64,000 bases of DNA, taken from Natronomonas gomsonensis (GTDB taxonomy: Archaea > Halobacteriota > Halobacteria > Halobacteriales > Haloarculaceae). The position numbers and the translations under genes were made by a program. Where the stretch lies: the NCBI RefSeq assembly GCF_013391635.1, contig NZ_JACAWU010000001.1, positions 310,001 through 374,000 of the forward strand, given 5' to 3'. A model generated the notes under the pieces. It saw only the letters and a program-made list of their open reading frames with translations. It was not told the DNA's origin and did not search any database. This document shows, piece after piece, positions 8,134 to 16,938 of the stretch; within the stretch, counting starts at the first letter, position 1, and every line of letters starts with the position of its first letter.

Positions 8134-9357
8134 TCACCGCCATTCGTCCATTTCTGACTTCGAGTTTTGATTGCGACGGTACCGATTCCACGCCAACAGC
8201 GCAAGCAGGAGTGCCGGAGCAATCCCTAAAATCCCGAGCACTGCTGATTCAGCGCCTCTCCGGAGTTGTCTACCGATTCCGCTGCCTCCATCCGCAATAC
8301 TTCTCGCATGAAGTGTTGTCGGCTCCCATCTCCCTGTTAGGAGATACACCCGTTCTGTGCCGATAACTGGCAGTGCCCTAGTGCGAAACTCCGGATGAAA
8401 GACCCAGCGCTCTCGGCGACGGGTCGGATTGACCGCATACAATTTCTCTCCGGCGACAAACAGGCTATCAGACCCCGCAGCCACGTACAAATTGCTCCCA
8501 TCTTGCGGTGTGTACCGCCACACCTCCTCACCCGTCTTCGCATCGACACCGTACACGAAGTTATCGACGACCTCTGCCGTCCCGATATAAGCCACTCCTC
8601 CCAGTATCGCTGGGGCGTCAGTACTCAATTGCTCAGGTGGGGCGAACTGCCACTGCTCGTCACCCGAGTCATCGAGCGCGGTGATAGACTCGTCATCCTG
8701 TTGTACGTAAATCCAGTTCTCGTGGACTGTTAGCGGGACTTCCGTGCCGACATCGCCGTTGTGCCACCGCTGGTCACCGGTTTCGGCATCAAGCGAGTAC
8801 ACGTTGTTCTTCCCTGCGACATAGAGTCGTCCGTTCGAGACGACCTGCGTATAGACGTCACTACCGACCTCAAAGTTCCACTGCTCGTCACCACTTTCGG
8901 CATCAAGTGCGTACAGTTTGCCATCATCGGTTCCCGCATAGACCATGCCATTGGCGACTGTTGGAATCGAGCGAATCCGTTCAATTTCGAAGTGCCACTG
9001 CTCTTCGCCGCTCTCACTATCAACTGCGTATAGGCCACTCATCCCGCCGACATAAACGAACTCTGACGCTTCGGTCGCTGGTGACGTAATGAACTCCTCT
9101 GGGGTGAAACGCCAGCGTTCGCTACCGGTGTCAACATCGAGCGCATAGAGCTCGCTAGCGGAGTCTGCCCCCTGCCTGCTTGCACCGTACACCAACTCAC
9201 TGCCTACACTGGGCACGGTTGTGAACTCGATATCGTCCTCAAAGCTCCACGAGTTGGTGGTGTCGCCGTCCGACGAGAGACCGAGCGAGTGCTGCTGTCC
9301 CACTGTGGAGCCAACTGTCGCCCCAAGGACGAACTGTCGGCGAGTGACCGACGGCAT
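8134..9357 (-). CDS. Exported PQQ-like beta-propeller repeat protein with C-terminal anchor
   Basis: The 407-residue protein starts MPSVTRRQFVLGATVG, a twin-arginine-type leader. It then has repeated blades of the form YALDVDTGSERWRF, YAVDSESGEEQWHFE, YALDAESGDEQWNFE, YSLDAETGDQRWHN and YGVDAKTGEEVWRYT, the signature of PQQ-like (quinoprotein dehydrogenase-like) propellers. Near the C-terminus a hydrophobic helix (LGILGIAPALLLALLAWNRYRR) would anchor it to the membrane with a basic tail inside. There are no obvious enzyme residues, so it may be a structural or BamB-like surface protein. The gene is more AT-rich than its neighbours. Confidence 0.88.
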   Translation of the reverse strand: MPSVTRRQFVLGATVGSTVGQQHSLGLSSDGDTTNSWSFEDDIEFTTVPSVGSELVYGASRQGADSASELYALDVDTGSERWRFTPEEFITSPATEASEFVYVGGMSGLYAVDSESGEEQWHFEIERIRSIPTVANGMVYAGTDDGKLYALDAESGDEQWNFEVGSDVYTQVVSNGRLYVAGKNNVYSLDAETGDQRWHNGDVGTEVPLTVHENWIYVQQDDESITALDDSGDEQWQFAPPEQLSTDAPAILGGVAYIGTAEVVDNFVYGVDAKTGEEVWRYTPQDGSNLYVAAGSDSLFVAGEKLYAVNPTRRRERWVFHPEFRTRALPVIGTERVYLLTGRWEPTTLHARSIADGGSGIGRQLRRGAESAVLGILGIAPALLLALLAWNRYRRNQNSKSEMDEWR

Positions 9358-9544
9358 GAACGTTCAGAGTCTTGTCACCTAATTTAATGTTTGGGTCTTC
9401 GCTGTTCTACCTATTGATAGTCGCTGATATATGCCCGAATAGCACCCAATACTGCACTTTCAGGCGTAGAGACGTTCGATTTCGTCAGAGGTCGTCGCGG
9501 GGGTGGTATTCTGAGTTATTTGAACCAGCCCCCGTCCTATTTAC

Positions 9545-9991
9545 TTAGGATTCATCGGCGGCAAGGGTTGGAATCCGCTCCTCGAACAGCCTCTCGAGTG
9601 CCGTCCAGAGGATTTCAGTCGGCACCATCTTGCTGAATCGCGCCCGTTCGTAGCCGTCTTCACCACGCTCTGGAATCTCGTATTGGAAATGGAGCGGGCC
9701 GAGTTCGGGGTGGTCGTCGTCTCGGTGCCACCCACAATTGAACCCCGTATTCGGGTCGGCGTAGTGAATCCGATAGAACGACTCATCATCACGGAATCGC
9801 CATTCGACATCCAGCGTCGGTGTCTCAGGCCCGGTTGGCGGAACGACACGGTCGGGGTCGATTTCGGCCTGCAAGTACCGTTTGACGATACTATCCGGTT
9901 GGTAGACGACGTTCGTGGTGACCGGATGTCGTTTCAGCACATCTCGAAGCCCTTCGTAGACCGAACTGTCGGTCGTTCCTGAAAGGCCCAT
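9545..9991 (-). CDS. Possible TumE/DUF6516-like toxin of a two-gene module
   Basis: This predicts 148 residues without a signal peptide. The middle segment resembles the DUF6516/TumE family pattern: a strand SFYRIHYADPNTGFNCGWHR followed by an acidic/His patch DDDHPELGPLHFQYE. The downstream position in a pair with a winged-helix gene (5-base gap) fits a toxin-antitoxin arrangement. I regard the family match as suggestive, not proven; it could simply be a haloarchaeal protein of unknown function co-transcribed with its regulator. Confidence 0.55.
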   Translation of the reverse strand: MGLSGTTDSSVYEGLRDVLKRHPVTTNVVYQPDSIVKRYLQAEIDPDRVVPPTGPETPTLDVEWRFRDDESFYRIHYADPNTGFNCGWHRDDDHPELGPLHFQYEIPERGEDGYERARFSKMVPTEILWTALERLFEERIPTLAADES

Positions 9992-9996
9992 TTACG

Positions 9997-10512
9997 TTAG
10001 GCGAGGAGGCTATCGCGTTCGTCGACCCAGTCGTATTCGTTGAGGGCCGCCTGCACGACGGGAATGCGGTCGGCGAGATGTTCCCACTCGCTGGCTATCT
10101 CCCGCCGTTCTGCAATCTCGTCGGCATCTTCGAGGTCGGCGATACTGCCGCGAAGTTCTCCCGGTGTCTCGACGCCGTAAGTGGCCTTCCGTTCCGTGAT
10201 TTTGCCGCGCATCGATTCGAGTGCATCGGTGAGTGATTCGCGGTCGTGTTCCCGCTGGAGGGTCGCTATCTCCCGGTAGGTTGCCATCAACTGGTCGACG
10301 CAGTAGAGGGTTTGTCCACCCTGCTCGATGCGTCGGAGGACGTTGTCTTCGACGAGCTGGTCGAGGTACTTCTGGGCGGTTTTTACCGACACCTCGGTTT
10401 CATCGGCGACCCAGGAAGCAGTTCGCGGACTCCGAAGCGTTCGGGCCGCGGCCCGAATCCGTTCGCCACGGGTCATCGACCCGCGAGCATTGTCAGTTGC
10501 GTCAGTGGTCAT
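9997..10512 (-). CDS. Winged-helix regulator (DUF7342-like), likely antitoxin or repressor of the pair
   Basis: The predicted product is 171 residues starting MTTDATDNARG (ATG at 10510-10512, chosen over a frame starting nine codons upstream). Residues about 25-75 form a winged helix: RTASWVADETEVSVKTAQKYLDQLVEDNVL with a wing RRIEQGGQTLYCV. A long helical tail follows. This type of domain is common in haloarchaeal regulators that sit before a small partner gene. The likely partner is the gene ending at 9545. Upstream, TATCCA and ATATATTT stretches around 10540-10560 could form the promoter. Confidence 0.7.
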   Translation of the reverse strand: MTTDATDNARGSMTRGERIRAAARTLRSPRTASWVADETEVSVKTAQKYLDQLVEDNVLRRIEQGGQTLYCVDQLMATYREIATLQREHDRESLTDALESMRGKITERKATYGVETPGELRGSIADLEDADEIAERREIASEWEHLADRIPVVQAALNEYDWVDERDSLLA

Positions 10513-10576
10513 ACTCACGAATACACGCTGCTGGAACATATATCCAAGGTACTAAAATATATTTACAGCCCGAGTA

Positions 10577-11917
10577 TCACTCCACGAGCTGAATCGTGTT
10601 GCCGTTGGCGGTCGGGTGGAGGTCACGACCGATTTTGTAGCCCTCGCTACTCGCTAGCTCGACGTATCCGGAGAGGCCCTTCAGGTTCTGGTGGGCGGGG
10701 ATGAGGTGCTCCGGCTGGAGGGCGTCCAGCATCTGGTAGTGGCCTTCCTGAGAGAGGTGCCCGGAGACGTGGATATCATCGTAGATACGAGCACCTTGCA
10801 TCTTCAACAGCGTTTCAGCCTGGTATCGCTGGCCCTCGTTCGTGGGTTCGGGGATAACCCGAGCCGAGAAGAGAACCTTGTCGCCCTCGTCGAGTTCGTA
10901 CGACGTTTCGCCGCGCCCCATGCGGGTGAGCATCGCCCGGGGTTCACCTTGATGGCCGGTGACGACGGGAAGGTAGTTCTCCTTGCCCTCGTTCATGATA
11001 CGCTTGAACGCATTGTCAATCCCGTTACGGCGGCCGTACATCTCCAAGTCGTCCGGGTAGTCGGTGATACCCAGTCGGTCGGCGGTGCCGCTGTACTGCT
11101 CCATCGAGCGGCCCAGCAGAATCGGCTGTCGACCGATGTCCTCGGCGAACTCGACGAGCGAACTCACGCGGGCGATGTGGCTGGAGAACGTCGTTGCGAC
11201 GATTCCACCGTCGTAGTCCTCCAGGGAGTGCATCACGTCTTTCAGTTGGGCTCGAGCCACGGATTCGGAGGGCGTTTTGCCCTTCTTGTTCGCGTTGGTA
11301 CAATCCTCGATGTAGCAGAGGACGCCCTCGCGACCGATTTCCCGGAACCGCTTCATGTCGATGGGGTCACCGATGACCGGCGTGTGGTCGATTCGCTTGT
11401 CGAGGCCGTAAACGACGGCGCCCTCCGGCGTGTGGAGGACGGGGTTGATGGCGTCGATAATCGAGTGCGTGACGTTGACGAACTCCAACTCACAGTCGTC
11501 ACCGATAGACATCGTGCCGCCGGGGTCCATCTTCACGAGTTCGTTCTGAACGTCGAACTTGTCGTCATCGCGGATTTCCTCTCGGACCAGTTCAATCGTG
11601 AACGGCGTGGCGACGATGGGTGCGTCGTAGCGGTGGGCGAGCTTCGAGATGGCGCCGATGTGGTCGAGGTGGCCGTGCGTCGGGACGATGGCCTGTACGT
11701 CTCCATCGAGGTCGCTCATCACGCGGTCGTCGGGAATCGCCCCCATATCGATGAGGTCGAGGCTGTGCATCTTCTCGGTTCGAACGTTGTCGTGGATGAG
11801 CACCTTCGACAGGTTCAGTCCCATATCGAAGATGACGATGTCCTCGCCCGCCCGAACCGCAGTCATCTGTCGTCCGACTTCCTCGTAGCCGCCGATAGTA
11901 GCAATTTCAATTTCCAT
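10577..11917 (-). CDS. rnj: Ribonuclease J (metallo-beta-lactamase/beta-CASP)
   Basis: The 446-residue metallo-beta-lactamase RNase acts on 5' ends of RNA. The zinc motif HGHLDH is at residues 81-86, and the beta-CASP part contains [10 protein letters not shown] and the C-terminal [15 protein letters not shown] and PEHLIPAHQ motifs. It has no KH domains, so it is the RNase J type rather than aCPSF1. Archaeal RNase J is a 5'-3' exonuclease. The gene stands alone, and its leader region to the right lacks a supported gene. Confidence 0.92.
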   Translation of the reverse strand: MEIEIATIGGYEEVGRQMTAVRAGEDIVIFDMGLNLSKVLIHDNVRTEKMHSLDLIDMGAIPDDRVMSDLDGDVQAIVPTHGHLDHIGAISKLAHRYDAPIVATPFTIELVREEIRDDDKFDVQNELVKMDPGGTMSIGDDCELEFVNVTHSIIDAINPVLHTPEGAVVYGLDKRIDHTPVIGDPIDMKRFREIGREGVLCYIEDCTNANKKGKTPSESVARAQLKDVMHSLEDYDGGIVATTFSSHIARVSSLVEFAEDIGRQPILLGRSMEQYSGTADRLGITDYPDDLEMYGRRNGIDNAFKRIMNEGKENYLPVVTGHQGEPRAMLTRMGRGETSYELDEGDKVLFSARVIPEPTNEGQRYQAETLLKMQGARIYDDIHVSGHLSQEGHYQMLDALQPEHLIPAHQNLKGLSGYVELASSEGYKIGRDLHPTANGNTIQLVE

Positions 11918-12554
11918 TATTCGATCCGATCATAGCAGCCCGAATCCCGAGAGAACCGAGAAATCAGGAGAGAGGTACCGCATCGCGTCGTCTCGACAAA
12001 TCCAGATCGACGACTCCCCTAAATGGACAGCGCGTATTTCGGTTAGTAGGTACTTTCGGCCCGAGCGGTAAATACCCGCTGATGACGCTGAATCTCTATC
12101 CGAGCACGTAACAGAGCCGAAACGGAGACACCGGACACCCGATTCGTCTCTGTCCACGCCGAGTTGCTCTAGCGATTCGTTTGTCGAAGCATCGGAGGCG
12201 AACGCCGTACAACGAACGAGCTGAGAGTTCTCCGCTACAGAATAGCCACTGACCCCTTCGACAATTTATCAGAATTCTTTTATCAGTTGAGTACAAAAGG
12301 TAGCGTAACTGGGCTTCGCCCCGTCCATTCTCACTTCGAGCCGTTCGCCGGATTGTTTGTTGGTGGGTGAAGAGAACTCCTCTCGCCTCCCGGCAGTCGG
12401 TGGATAGCACCGATGAGAGCCGTGCGCGCCCGTTTACTGACTATGACACACGACACTGACCTCCCCTCGACGATTCCCACGACTACCAGTCGCCACACAC
12501 AGCAGCGAAATGCGCGGACAACGCCGAAGACGACCCTCCAGCCGAGTAACGACG
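11918..12554. other. Intergenic region, no supported gene
   Basis: About 640 bases lie between the divergent RNase J and DUF7504-like genes. Open frames on the minus strand here have Cys/Arg/Ser-rich translations unlike haloarchaeal proteins. The stretch around 12260-12300 is AT-rich (CAATTTATCAGAATTCTTTT) and may be promoter or relic DNA. A short sequence CCCGAGCGGT followed by ATACCC near 12060 recurs near 8060, but I cannot assign meaning to it. Confidence 0.5.
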
Positions 12555-13202
12555 ATGCCTGAATTGAAACCCCGCGGCGCTATCGAATCGCTTCCCGAAA
12601 CCCGCCCCCAAAACGGTGTGACCCTCATCGCTGGAACCGATAGGACCGCACTGGACCGAGTTGGTCTGCAACTCCTCGTTCGATACGGTGCCGTTGGTGA
12701 TGGTGCCGTCGTGGTGACGACCAGACCAGACGCAAAAACGACGATCGAGGACTACGCAGCGGTCGATGGTTCGCAAAAACCCGATATTGCGATCATCGAT
12801 ACGACCTCGACGGAACAGAATCTCCCCGCCACCTATGGCGCGGTTCCGACGGCGTTCACGCCGGCACCAACTGATTTGGAGCGAACTGGGATGGCGCTCG
12901 TGGAGCTAAGCGATCAGCTATCCGAGGGCCATCGTCCCGTTCACCTGCTCGTCCACTCCGTGTCGGATATCCTGGACGACACGAACCTCGAACGCGTTCT
13001 CAAACTTTTCGGTCAGACGGCAAAGCGAGAAGGCAGCATCTCCGGGCAAGTCTTTCTGAGCATAGACTACGCCGACCACGATGGAGAGACGTTAGACAGA
13101 TTGAACGCAGTTGCAGATGGTGTCGTGTGGGTCGAACAGGATGAAGATGGAGTTCGATTTACGTACGAAGGGACGAACCAAACGGACCCAATCGGGTGTT
13201 AG
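12555..13202 (+). CDS. DUF7504-like RecA/KaiC-fold protein
   Basis: The 215-residue protein starts MPELKPRGAIESLPE (ATG 12555; a longer frame has a basic N-terminus). The layout resembles the P-loop-less KaiC-like family of haloarchaea: GVTLIAGTDR near the usual P-loop, then a DIAIIDTT strand and PVHLLVHSVSDILDDTNLERVLKLF. A canonical Walker A is missing, so ATP hydrolysis is doubtful. Function is unknown. It is followed by an amphi-Trp gene with its own promoter. Confidence 0.7.
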   Translation: MPELKPRGAIESLPETRPQNGVTLIAGTDRTALDRVGLQLLVRYGAVGDGAVVVTTRPDAKTTIEDYAAVDGSQKPDIAIIDTTSTEQNLPATYGAVPTAFTPAPTDLERTGMALVELSDQLSEGHRPVHLLVHSVSDILDDTNLERVLKLFGQTAKREGSISGQVFLSIDYADHDGETLDRLNAVADGVVWVEQDEDGVRFTYEGTNQTDPIGC

Positions 13203-13271
13203 ACGAACGAGCCGAGAGCGAGTTTGGTATGAATGAGGGTGTCGGTTCCCGGACCGTGATACTCGACTCGA

Positions 13272-13280
13272 GATTATATG
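13272..13280 (+). promoter_or_regulatory. TATA box of the amphi-Trp gene
   Basis: GATTATATG lies 26-34 bases upstream of the ATG at 13306. This is the spacing expected for a leaderless haloarchaeal transcript. Confidence 0.5.
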
Positions 13281-13305
13281 CGAATCGGGAACAAACCGAT
13301 AGCTG

Positions 13306-13548
13306 ATGCCAGAAGAAGTACTATTCAAAACCGAGCAGCAGCATACGCGGTCGGAAATCGCCGAGGCGCTCGTTTCAGCGGCCGAACAAATCGAATCCGG
13401 GACCGTCCAGTTAGAGAGTGACACGGAAACACAGGACGTTGCCGTCCCCGAGACGCCTCGACTCGAAGTCGAACTCGAGCGACTCACCGATTCGGAGACC
13501 GGAGAGGAACGGTACGAACTCGAATACGAGATTCGGTGGACGAAGTAG
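13306..13548 (+). CDS. Amphi-Trp domain protein
   Basis: This 80-residue protein has the amphi-Trp pattern. It opens with a strand MPEEVLFKTE, then a helix SEIAEALVSAAEQIESG, then alternating strands RLEVELERL and YELEYEIRWTK ending at a Trp. Haloarchaea carry several such small acidic proteins of unknown role. Its short length is normal. The stop overlaps the doubtful small membrane frame that begins at 13536. Confidence 0.82.
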   Translation: MPEEVLFKTEQQHTRSEIAEALVSAAEQIESGTVQLESDTETQDVAVPETPRLEVELERLTDSETGEERYELEYEIRWTK

Positions 13549-13751
13549 GCTGTACTCTACTAATCGAACCCCATTTTCAGAGGTTTCGATGGTTGGGCTT
13601 GAAGGACTGGTCGAACTCCGTAGGGAGTCAAGCCAGCGGCCTGCTCGTGTCGCTATTCGCGTGGCTGCTCCCCCTCGGCGTCGCGCTGCTGGTGGCGAGT
13701 CTCGTCTACCTCGGTGGGAAAATCGATACCACCGATGTGTCTCCGGTGTAG
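13536..13751 (+). CDS. Possible small membrane protein
   Basis: This open frame of 71 codons has a C-terminal transmembrane helix (LLVSLFAWLLPLGVALLVASLVYLGG) and good codon use in that half, whereas the N-terminal third is not protein-like. It starts inside the amphi-Trp gene. A true start may lie at an internal TTG near 13590. It could be a short membrane protein or the relic of a longer one. Confidence 0.3.
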   Translation: MDEVGCTLLIEPHFQRFRWLGLKDWSNSVGSQASGLLVSLFAWLLPLGVALLVASLVYLGGKIDTTDVSPV

Positions 13752-13832
13752 AGGTGTCTCTACCGGCCACGAACAACGAGTCGAAGAACGGCGCGGTCGG
13801 TGTTGGCGTCGGAGACCACTCTCCGAGCGCCG

Positions 13833-14252
13833 TCAGTCGTCCGAGGGAGTCACACTCGACGCCCCACCACCCGCGAAGTCACCGGGCTGTGTGACGGATT
13901 TGTAAAGCATGATGAGCATCGAGACGATGAGCGCACCGCCCCAGATGAACCCCGTCGGCATGAGGAACGTGAGTCCGAAGCCCTCACCCAGCCAGACGAT
14001 GCCGGGGATACCCCACTGTCCTGCGATGAACAGTCCAGTTACGGCCGTCCGGAGGTTTCCAGTAACCCCGAGTGCAGGGACGGCGAACCCCATCACGATC
14101 GCCAGAATGGAGAGCACACCGAGGTGTGCGTGGCCGCCAATCATCCACCCCGGGACGGCGTCCCCACCTGACAGAATTACGAACTGATGCAACCCCACCG
14201 CCATCATCACTGCGAGCCCCAGAAACCCGGAGCCATTGAGTGCGCGCGTCAT
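13833..14252 (-). CDS. Four-helix membrane protein, unknown function
   Basis: This predicts 139 residues with about four membrane helices (FLGLAVMMAVGLHQFVIL; LGVLSILAIVMGFAVPAL; AVTGLFIAGQWGIPGIVW; IWGGALIVSMLIMLY). Conserved-looking His residues lie in VGLHQF and GGHAHLG; such paired His in helices can bind heme or metal, but this is only inference. The start MTRALNGSG (ATG 14250-14252) is chosen because an AT-rich TATA-like stretch at 14286-14295 would place transcription start just upstream. In-frame ATGs also exist at 14267 and 14282. Confidence 0.65.
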   Translation of the reverse strand: MTRALNGSGFLGLAVMMAVGLHQFVILSGGDAVPGWMIGGHAHLGVLSILAIVMGFAVPALGVTGNLRTAVTGLFIAGQWGIPGIVWLGEGFGLTFLMPTGFIWGGALIVSMLIMLYKSVTQPGDFAGGGASSVTPSDD

Positions 14253-14503
14253 GCGTACACTGTGCATCCTTCCACGCATCATTCATAAAATTTGTCAATG
14301 GGATTGTGCGATCGAAACCGAATCCGCGCCACTGGTCCACACCCCACCAGACCGGGGATACCCTGCCGTCGCCTCCAGTACCGACCGGACGATGGCGTCG
14401 TCGAGAAGGCCCGACCGAAGAGTACAGCAGTCGATGTTCAGAATCGGGCAGTTTTCCGGGCGATAATCGTAGGGTTTTGAACCTCGGCGACGGACGGCGA
14501 GGT

Positions 14504-15013
14504 ATGAGACGCCGAGTCGGGACGAGCCTCTACGCCGGACTGCTGTTTACGGTGTTGGGTGCCGTCGCGTGGGCGAGCGGCCAGCCGTTCGTCTTCCCGA
14601 GTCTCGGCCCCTCGGCGTACATTCTCGCCTTCGACCGTCGCGGCGAGCGGACCCACGCCTATCGCGTCGTCGGGAGCCACGTCATCGGTGCCGTCGCGGG
14701 GTTGGGCGCGTACTGGCTCGTCGCGCCGGGCGTCACGCTGACGGCGCTGCCGCCCGCGCTGTCGGCCGACGGCTTGCGACTGGCGGCAAGCGGCGTCGTC
14801 TCCATCGTCGCGACCAGTTGGGCGATGATAGCGACAGACACCAATCACGCGCCGGCGTGTGCGACGACGCTCATCGTCTCGCTCGGACTACTGTCGACGC
14901 CGTTGCAGGCGACCATCATCGTCGCGAGCGTCGTCGGGTTGGTTGCCGTCCACCTGTCGGTACTGTGGCTCTTCGAGCGCGTCGTCGGCGAGAGCCACCC
15001 CACCTACCGCTAA
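14504..15013 (+). CDS. HPP-family membrane protein
   Basis: The 169-residue integral membrane protein has the HPP-family layout of four to five helices. It includes PFVFPSLGPSAYILAF (the family PSLG/SA motif), SHVIGAVAGLGAYW and THHAPACATTLIVSLG-like NHAPACATTLIVSLG, where HAPA replaces the HPPA signature. Some HPP proteins are chloroplast nitrite transporters; archaeal substrates are unknown. The ATG at 14504 follows GAGGT closely. It converges with, and slightly overlaps, the 34-residue zinc protein. Confidence 0.82.
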   Translation: MRRRVGTSLYAGLLFTVLGAVAWASGQPFVFPSLGPSAYILAFDRRGERTHAYRVVGSHVIGAVAGLGAYWLVAPGVTLTALPPALSADGLRLAASGVVSIVATSWAMIATDTNHAPACATTLIVSLGLLSTPLQATIIVASVVGLVAVHLSVLWLFERVVGESHPTYR

Positions 15014-15114
15014 CCGTCCAGCGGTTCGCCACACTCCGGACACTCCTCGTCGAGGTCCGTCGCCGGCGCGTCACAGGCGGGACAGAATCGGCGCTTGCAG
15101 GCTCTATCGCCCAT
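15010..15114 (-). CDS. 34-residue zinc-finger micro-protein
   Basis: Starting MGDRACKRRFCPACD, the peptide carries two CxxC knuckles, CPAC and CPEC, 14 residues apart, and ends GEPLDG. This is the pattern of the small zinc-finger proteins abundant in haloarchaea. The ATG at 15112-15114 is chosen because the longer in-frame version is not protein-like. Its stop overlaps the HPP gene stop by four bases. Function is unknown, but the codon choice and Cys spacing support translation. Confidence 0.65.
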   Translation of the reverse strand: MGDRACKRRFCPACDAPATDLDEECPECGEPLDG

Positions 15115-15217
15115 GTCCCGATGTAGAACGGACGCGGAATAAGCCCTCGGGGCGGCGTCGGTTGTTCCGAACATGTTCGGGACCGCTCGTTTGGGTACGG
15201 AGCCCCTACATTCGGAC

Positions 15218-15640
15218 ATGAGCGATACAGGGGTCCTCACGGGCGAGGAGTCGGAGACGAGTACGACCGAGCAATCGGAGACGACGACCGTCAGAGTTCA
15301 CTGTACGGGACACGTCCGCGGCGCCGTCGGGCAGCCGAAGTTGGAGTACACCTTCGAGGGGTCGACGCTCCGTGCGTTCCTCGAGTCGTTCTTCGAGGAG
15401 TACGACGTGGCGGAGTTGCTCATCGCCGAGACCGAAGACGAGGCCGCGGCCCACGGGTGGGTGCGCTCGGACGGCGACCCGCCGGGGTCGTGGGAGAAGA
15501 ACCCCGAGGGCGAACAGACCCGCGCGTTCGCCCGGGTCGCGGTCAACGGCCGTTTCAACGAACACCTCGACGGTCTCGACACGGAACTCGAGGACGACGA
15601 CCGGGTCTCGCTGATGTACCCGTTCATGTTCTGCTGTTAA
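15218..15640 (+). CDS. MoaD/ThiS-like beta-grasp protein with Cys-Cys C-terminus
   Basis: The product is 140 residues starting MSDTGVLTGEES (ATG 15218). After an acidic Thr/Ser-rich leader come a strand VRVHCTGHVR, a helix TLRAFLESFFEEYDV and the MoaD-like end ARVAVNGRFNEHL plus DDDRVSLMYPFMFCC. The beta-grasp order and the VNG...LDDDRVSL elements match sulfur-carrier proteins, but the terminal Gly-Gly needed for adenylation is replaced by Cys-Cys. It may be a non-conjugating homologue. The neighbouring Nudix/eIF2B gene is convergent. Confidence 0.65.
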   Translation: MSDTGVLTGEESETSTTEQSETTTVRVHCTGHVRGAVGQPKLEYTFEGSTLRAFLESFFEEYDVAELLIAETEDEAAAHGWVRSDGDPPGSWEKNPEGEQTRAFARVAVNGRFNEHLDGLDTELEDDDRVSLMYPFMFCC

Positions 15641-15647
15641 CTCGGGG

Positions 15648-16886
15648 TCAGTCGTCCCACGCCGCGAGGTCTGCGTGTTCGGCGGCGACCCGTTCGATGT
15701 CGGTCGTCTCGAGGACGCCGGATTCGGTGACGGCGGCGGTGAACAGGCCGCCGGGCGTCGCCTCGAAGGTCGGATTGTACACGGAGACATCGGCCTCGCC
15801 GTCGTAAACCGCGTCGGAGGAACCGACAGCGGTGTCGACATCCGTCCCCGGTACGATTTTGTCGCGGGCACAGACCGCATAACAGTCGGCGTCGGCGTCC
15901 ACCGCCGCCAGCGCCGCCAGTCGCGTTCCGATTTTGTTGACGACGGTTCCGTCGGCCAACACCGAATCCGCACCGACCAACACCGTATCGATGTCCCGAG
16001 ACACAACGTCCCCGATGGCGGCGTCGACACACAGCGTCGCGTCGATACCTGCGTCTGCCAGCCGTTCGGCGACGCCGACGCCCTCACGGGTCGGACGGGA
16101 TTCGGCGACGAACACCGCCTCCGGAGTCGCCGTCAGCAGCGTATCGAGGACGGTTCCGGACCGTGATAGCGTGAGCACTCGGTCGCCGAGCAGGTCCGAC
16201 GCCTCGACGGCCGCCCCGGCGTCGGCGTCGACGGCCGACCGACAGCCCTCGATGGCTCGGTCGCGAACCGCGGCGGCGGAGGGACCTGCCGTCGCCATCA
16301 CGCGATTGATGCGATTCGACACGACGCCCATGCTCGGGCGAGCGTCTCGCAGTCGTCGGGCCACGTCAGCGACCGACTCGTATCCGTCGCCGTTCTGGGC
16401 CGCGACGGCCGCTCGGTCACGAAGGGCTTCGAGTGCGCGAACCGAGATGTACGCCGCCCCGTGGTCGGTATCCGCCGCGACGGAGTCGACCGTCGGCGCG
16501 ACGGCCGCATACGTCTCCCACAACTTCGGCACCGTCTCGCGGTCGAGAATGGCCGGCGGTTGGACCCACTCGTAGTCGGCGAGTTCCTCGTTCGGCGTCA
16601 CGTCGGTCGATTCACAATCGAAGAGATACGGGTGAACGAGCCACCGAACCCCGTGGTCGTCGTCTACGACGGCGACGGGGTCGGTGCTTCGGACGAGCGT
16701 GGTGGATTCGAGCAGGCCGGTCTCCTCGTCGATTTCCCACCGTGCGGCGTCGTCGGGCGTCCCTTCGGCGTACCCGGAGACGCCGCCCCACCGACCAGCG
16801 TAGGTCCCGACCGAATCGCTCCGGCGGACGAGGAGGATTTCGGTGCCGTGGCGCAGAAAACAGGTGACGACGGACCGTTCGTCCAT
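15648..16886 (-). CDS. Nudix domain fused to an eIF2B/R15P-isomerase-like domain
   Basis: This predicts 412 residues from the ATG at 16884-16886 (MDERSVV). Residues 1-140 form a Nudix fold (VVTCFLRHGTEILLVRRS, box ending EIDEETGL). The usual Arg-Glu of the box reads Trp-Glu, so hydrolase activity may be changed. Residues about 160-412 match the eIF2B-alpha / ribose-1,5-bisphosphate isomerase fold: RINRVMATAG, VFVAESRPTREGVGVAERL, DTVLVGADSVLADGTVVNKIGT and a C-terminal NPTFEATP. The latter family isomerises R15P in archaeal nucleoside salvage. The fusion suggests a nucleotide-derived substrate. Confidence 0.8.
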   Translation of the reverse strand: MDERSVVTCFLRHGTEILLVRRSDSVGTYAGRWGGVSGYAEGTPDDAARWEIDEETGLLESTTLVRSTDPVAVVDDDHGVRWLVHPYLFDCESTDVTPNEELADYEWVQPPAILDRETVPKLWETYAAVAPTVDSVAADTDHGAAYISVRALEALRDRAAVAAQNGDGYESVADVARRLRDARPSMGVVSNRINRVMATAGPSAAAVRDRAIEGCRSAVDADAGAAVEASDLLGDRVLTLSRSGTVLDTLLTATPEAVFVAESRPTREGVGVAERLADAGIDATLCVDAAIGDVVSRDIDTVLVGADSVLADGTVVNKIGTRLAALAAVDADADCYAVCARDKIVPGTDVDTAVGSSDAVYDGEADVSVYNPTFEATPGGLFTAAVTESGVLETTDIERVAAEHADLAAWDD

Positions 16887-16938
16887 ACCGACCAATCGGT
16901 CGCCGAGTGCTTATACGTCCGGTCGGAGTAGCCCCGAT

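Noticed and set aside
11930..12410. Minus-strand open frames upstream of RNase J
   Set aside because: Translations are rich in Cys, Arg and Ser and lack haloarchaeal acidity, so they look like chance frames.
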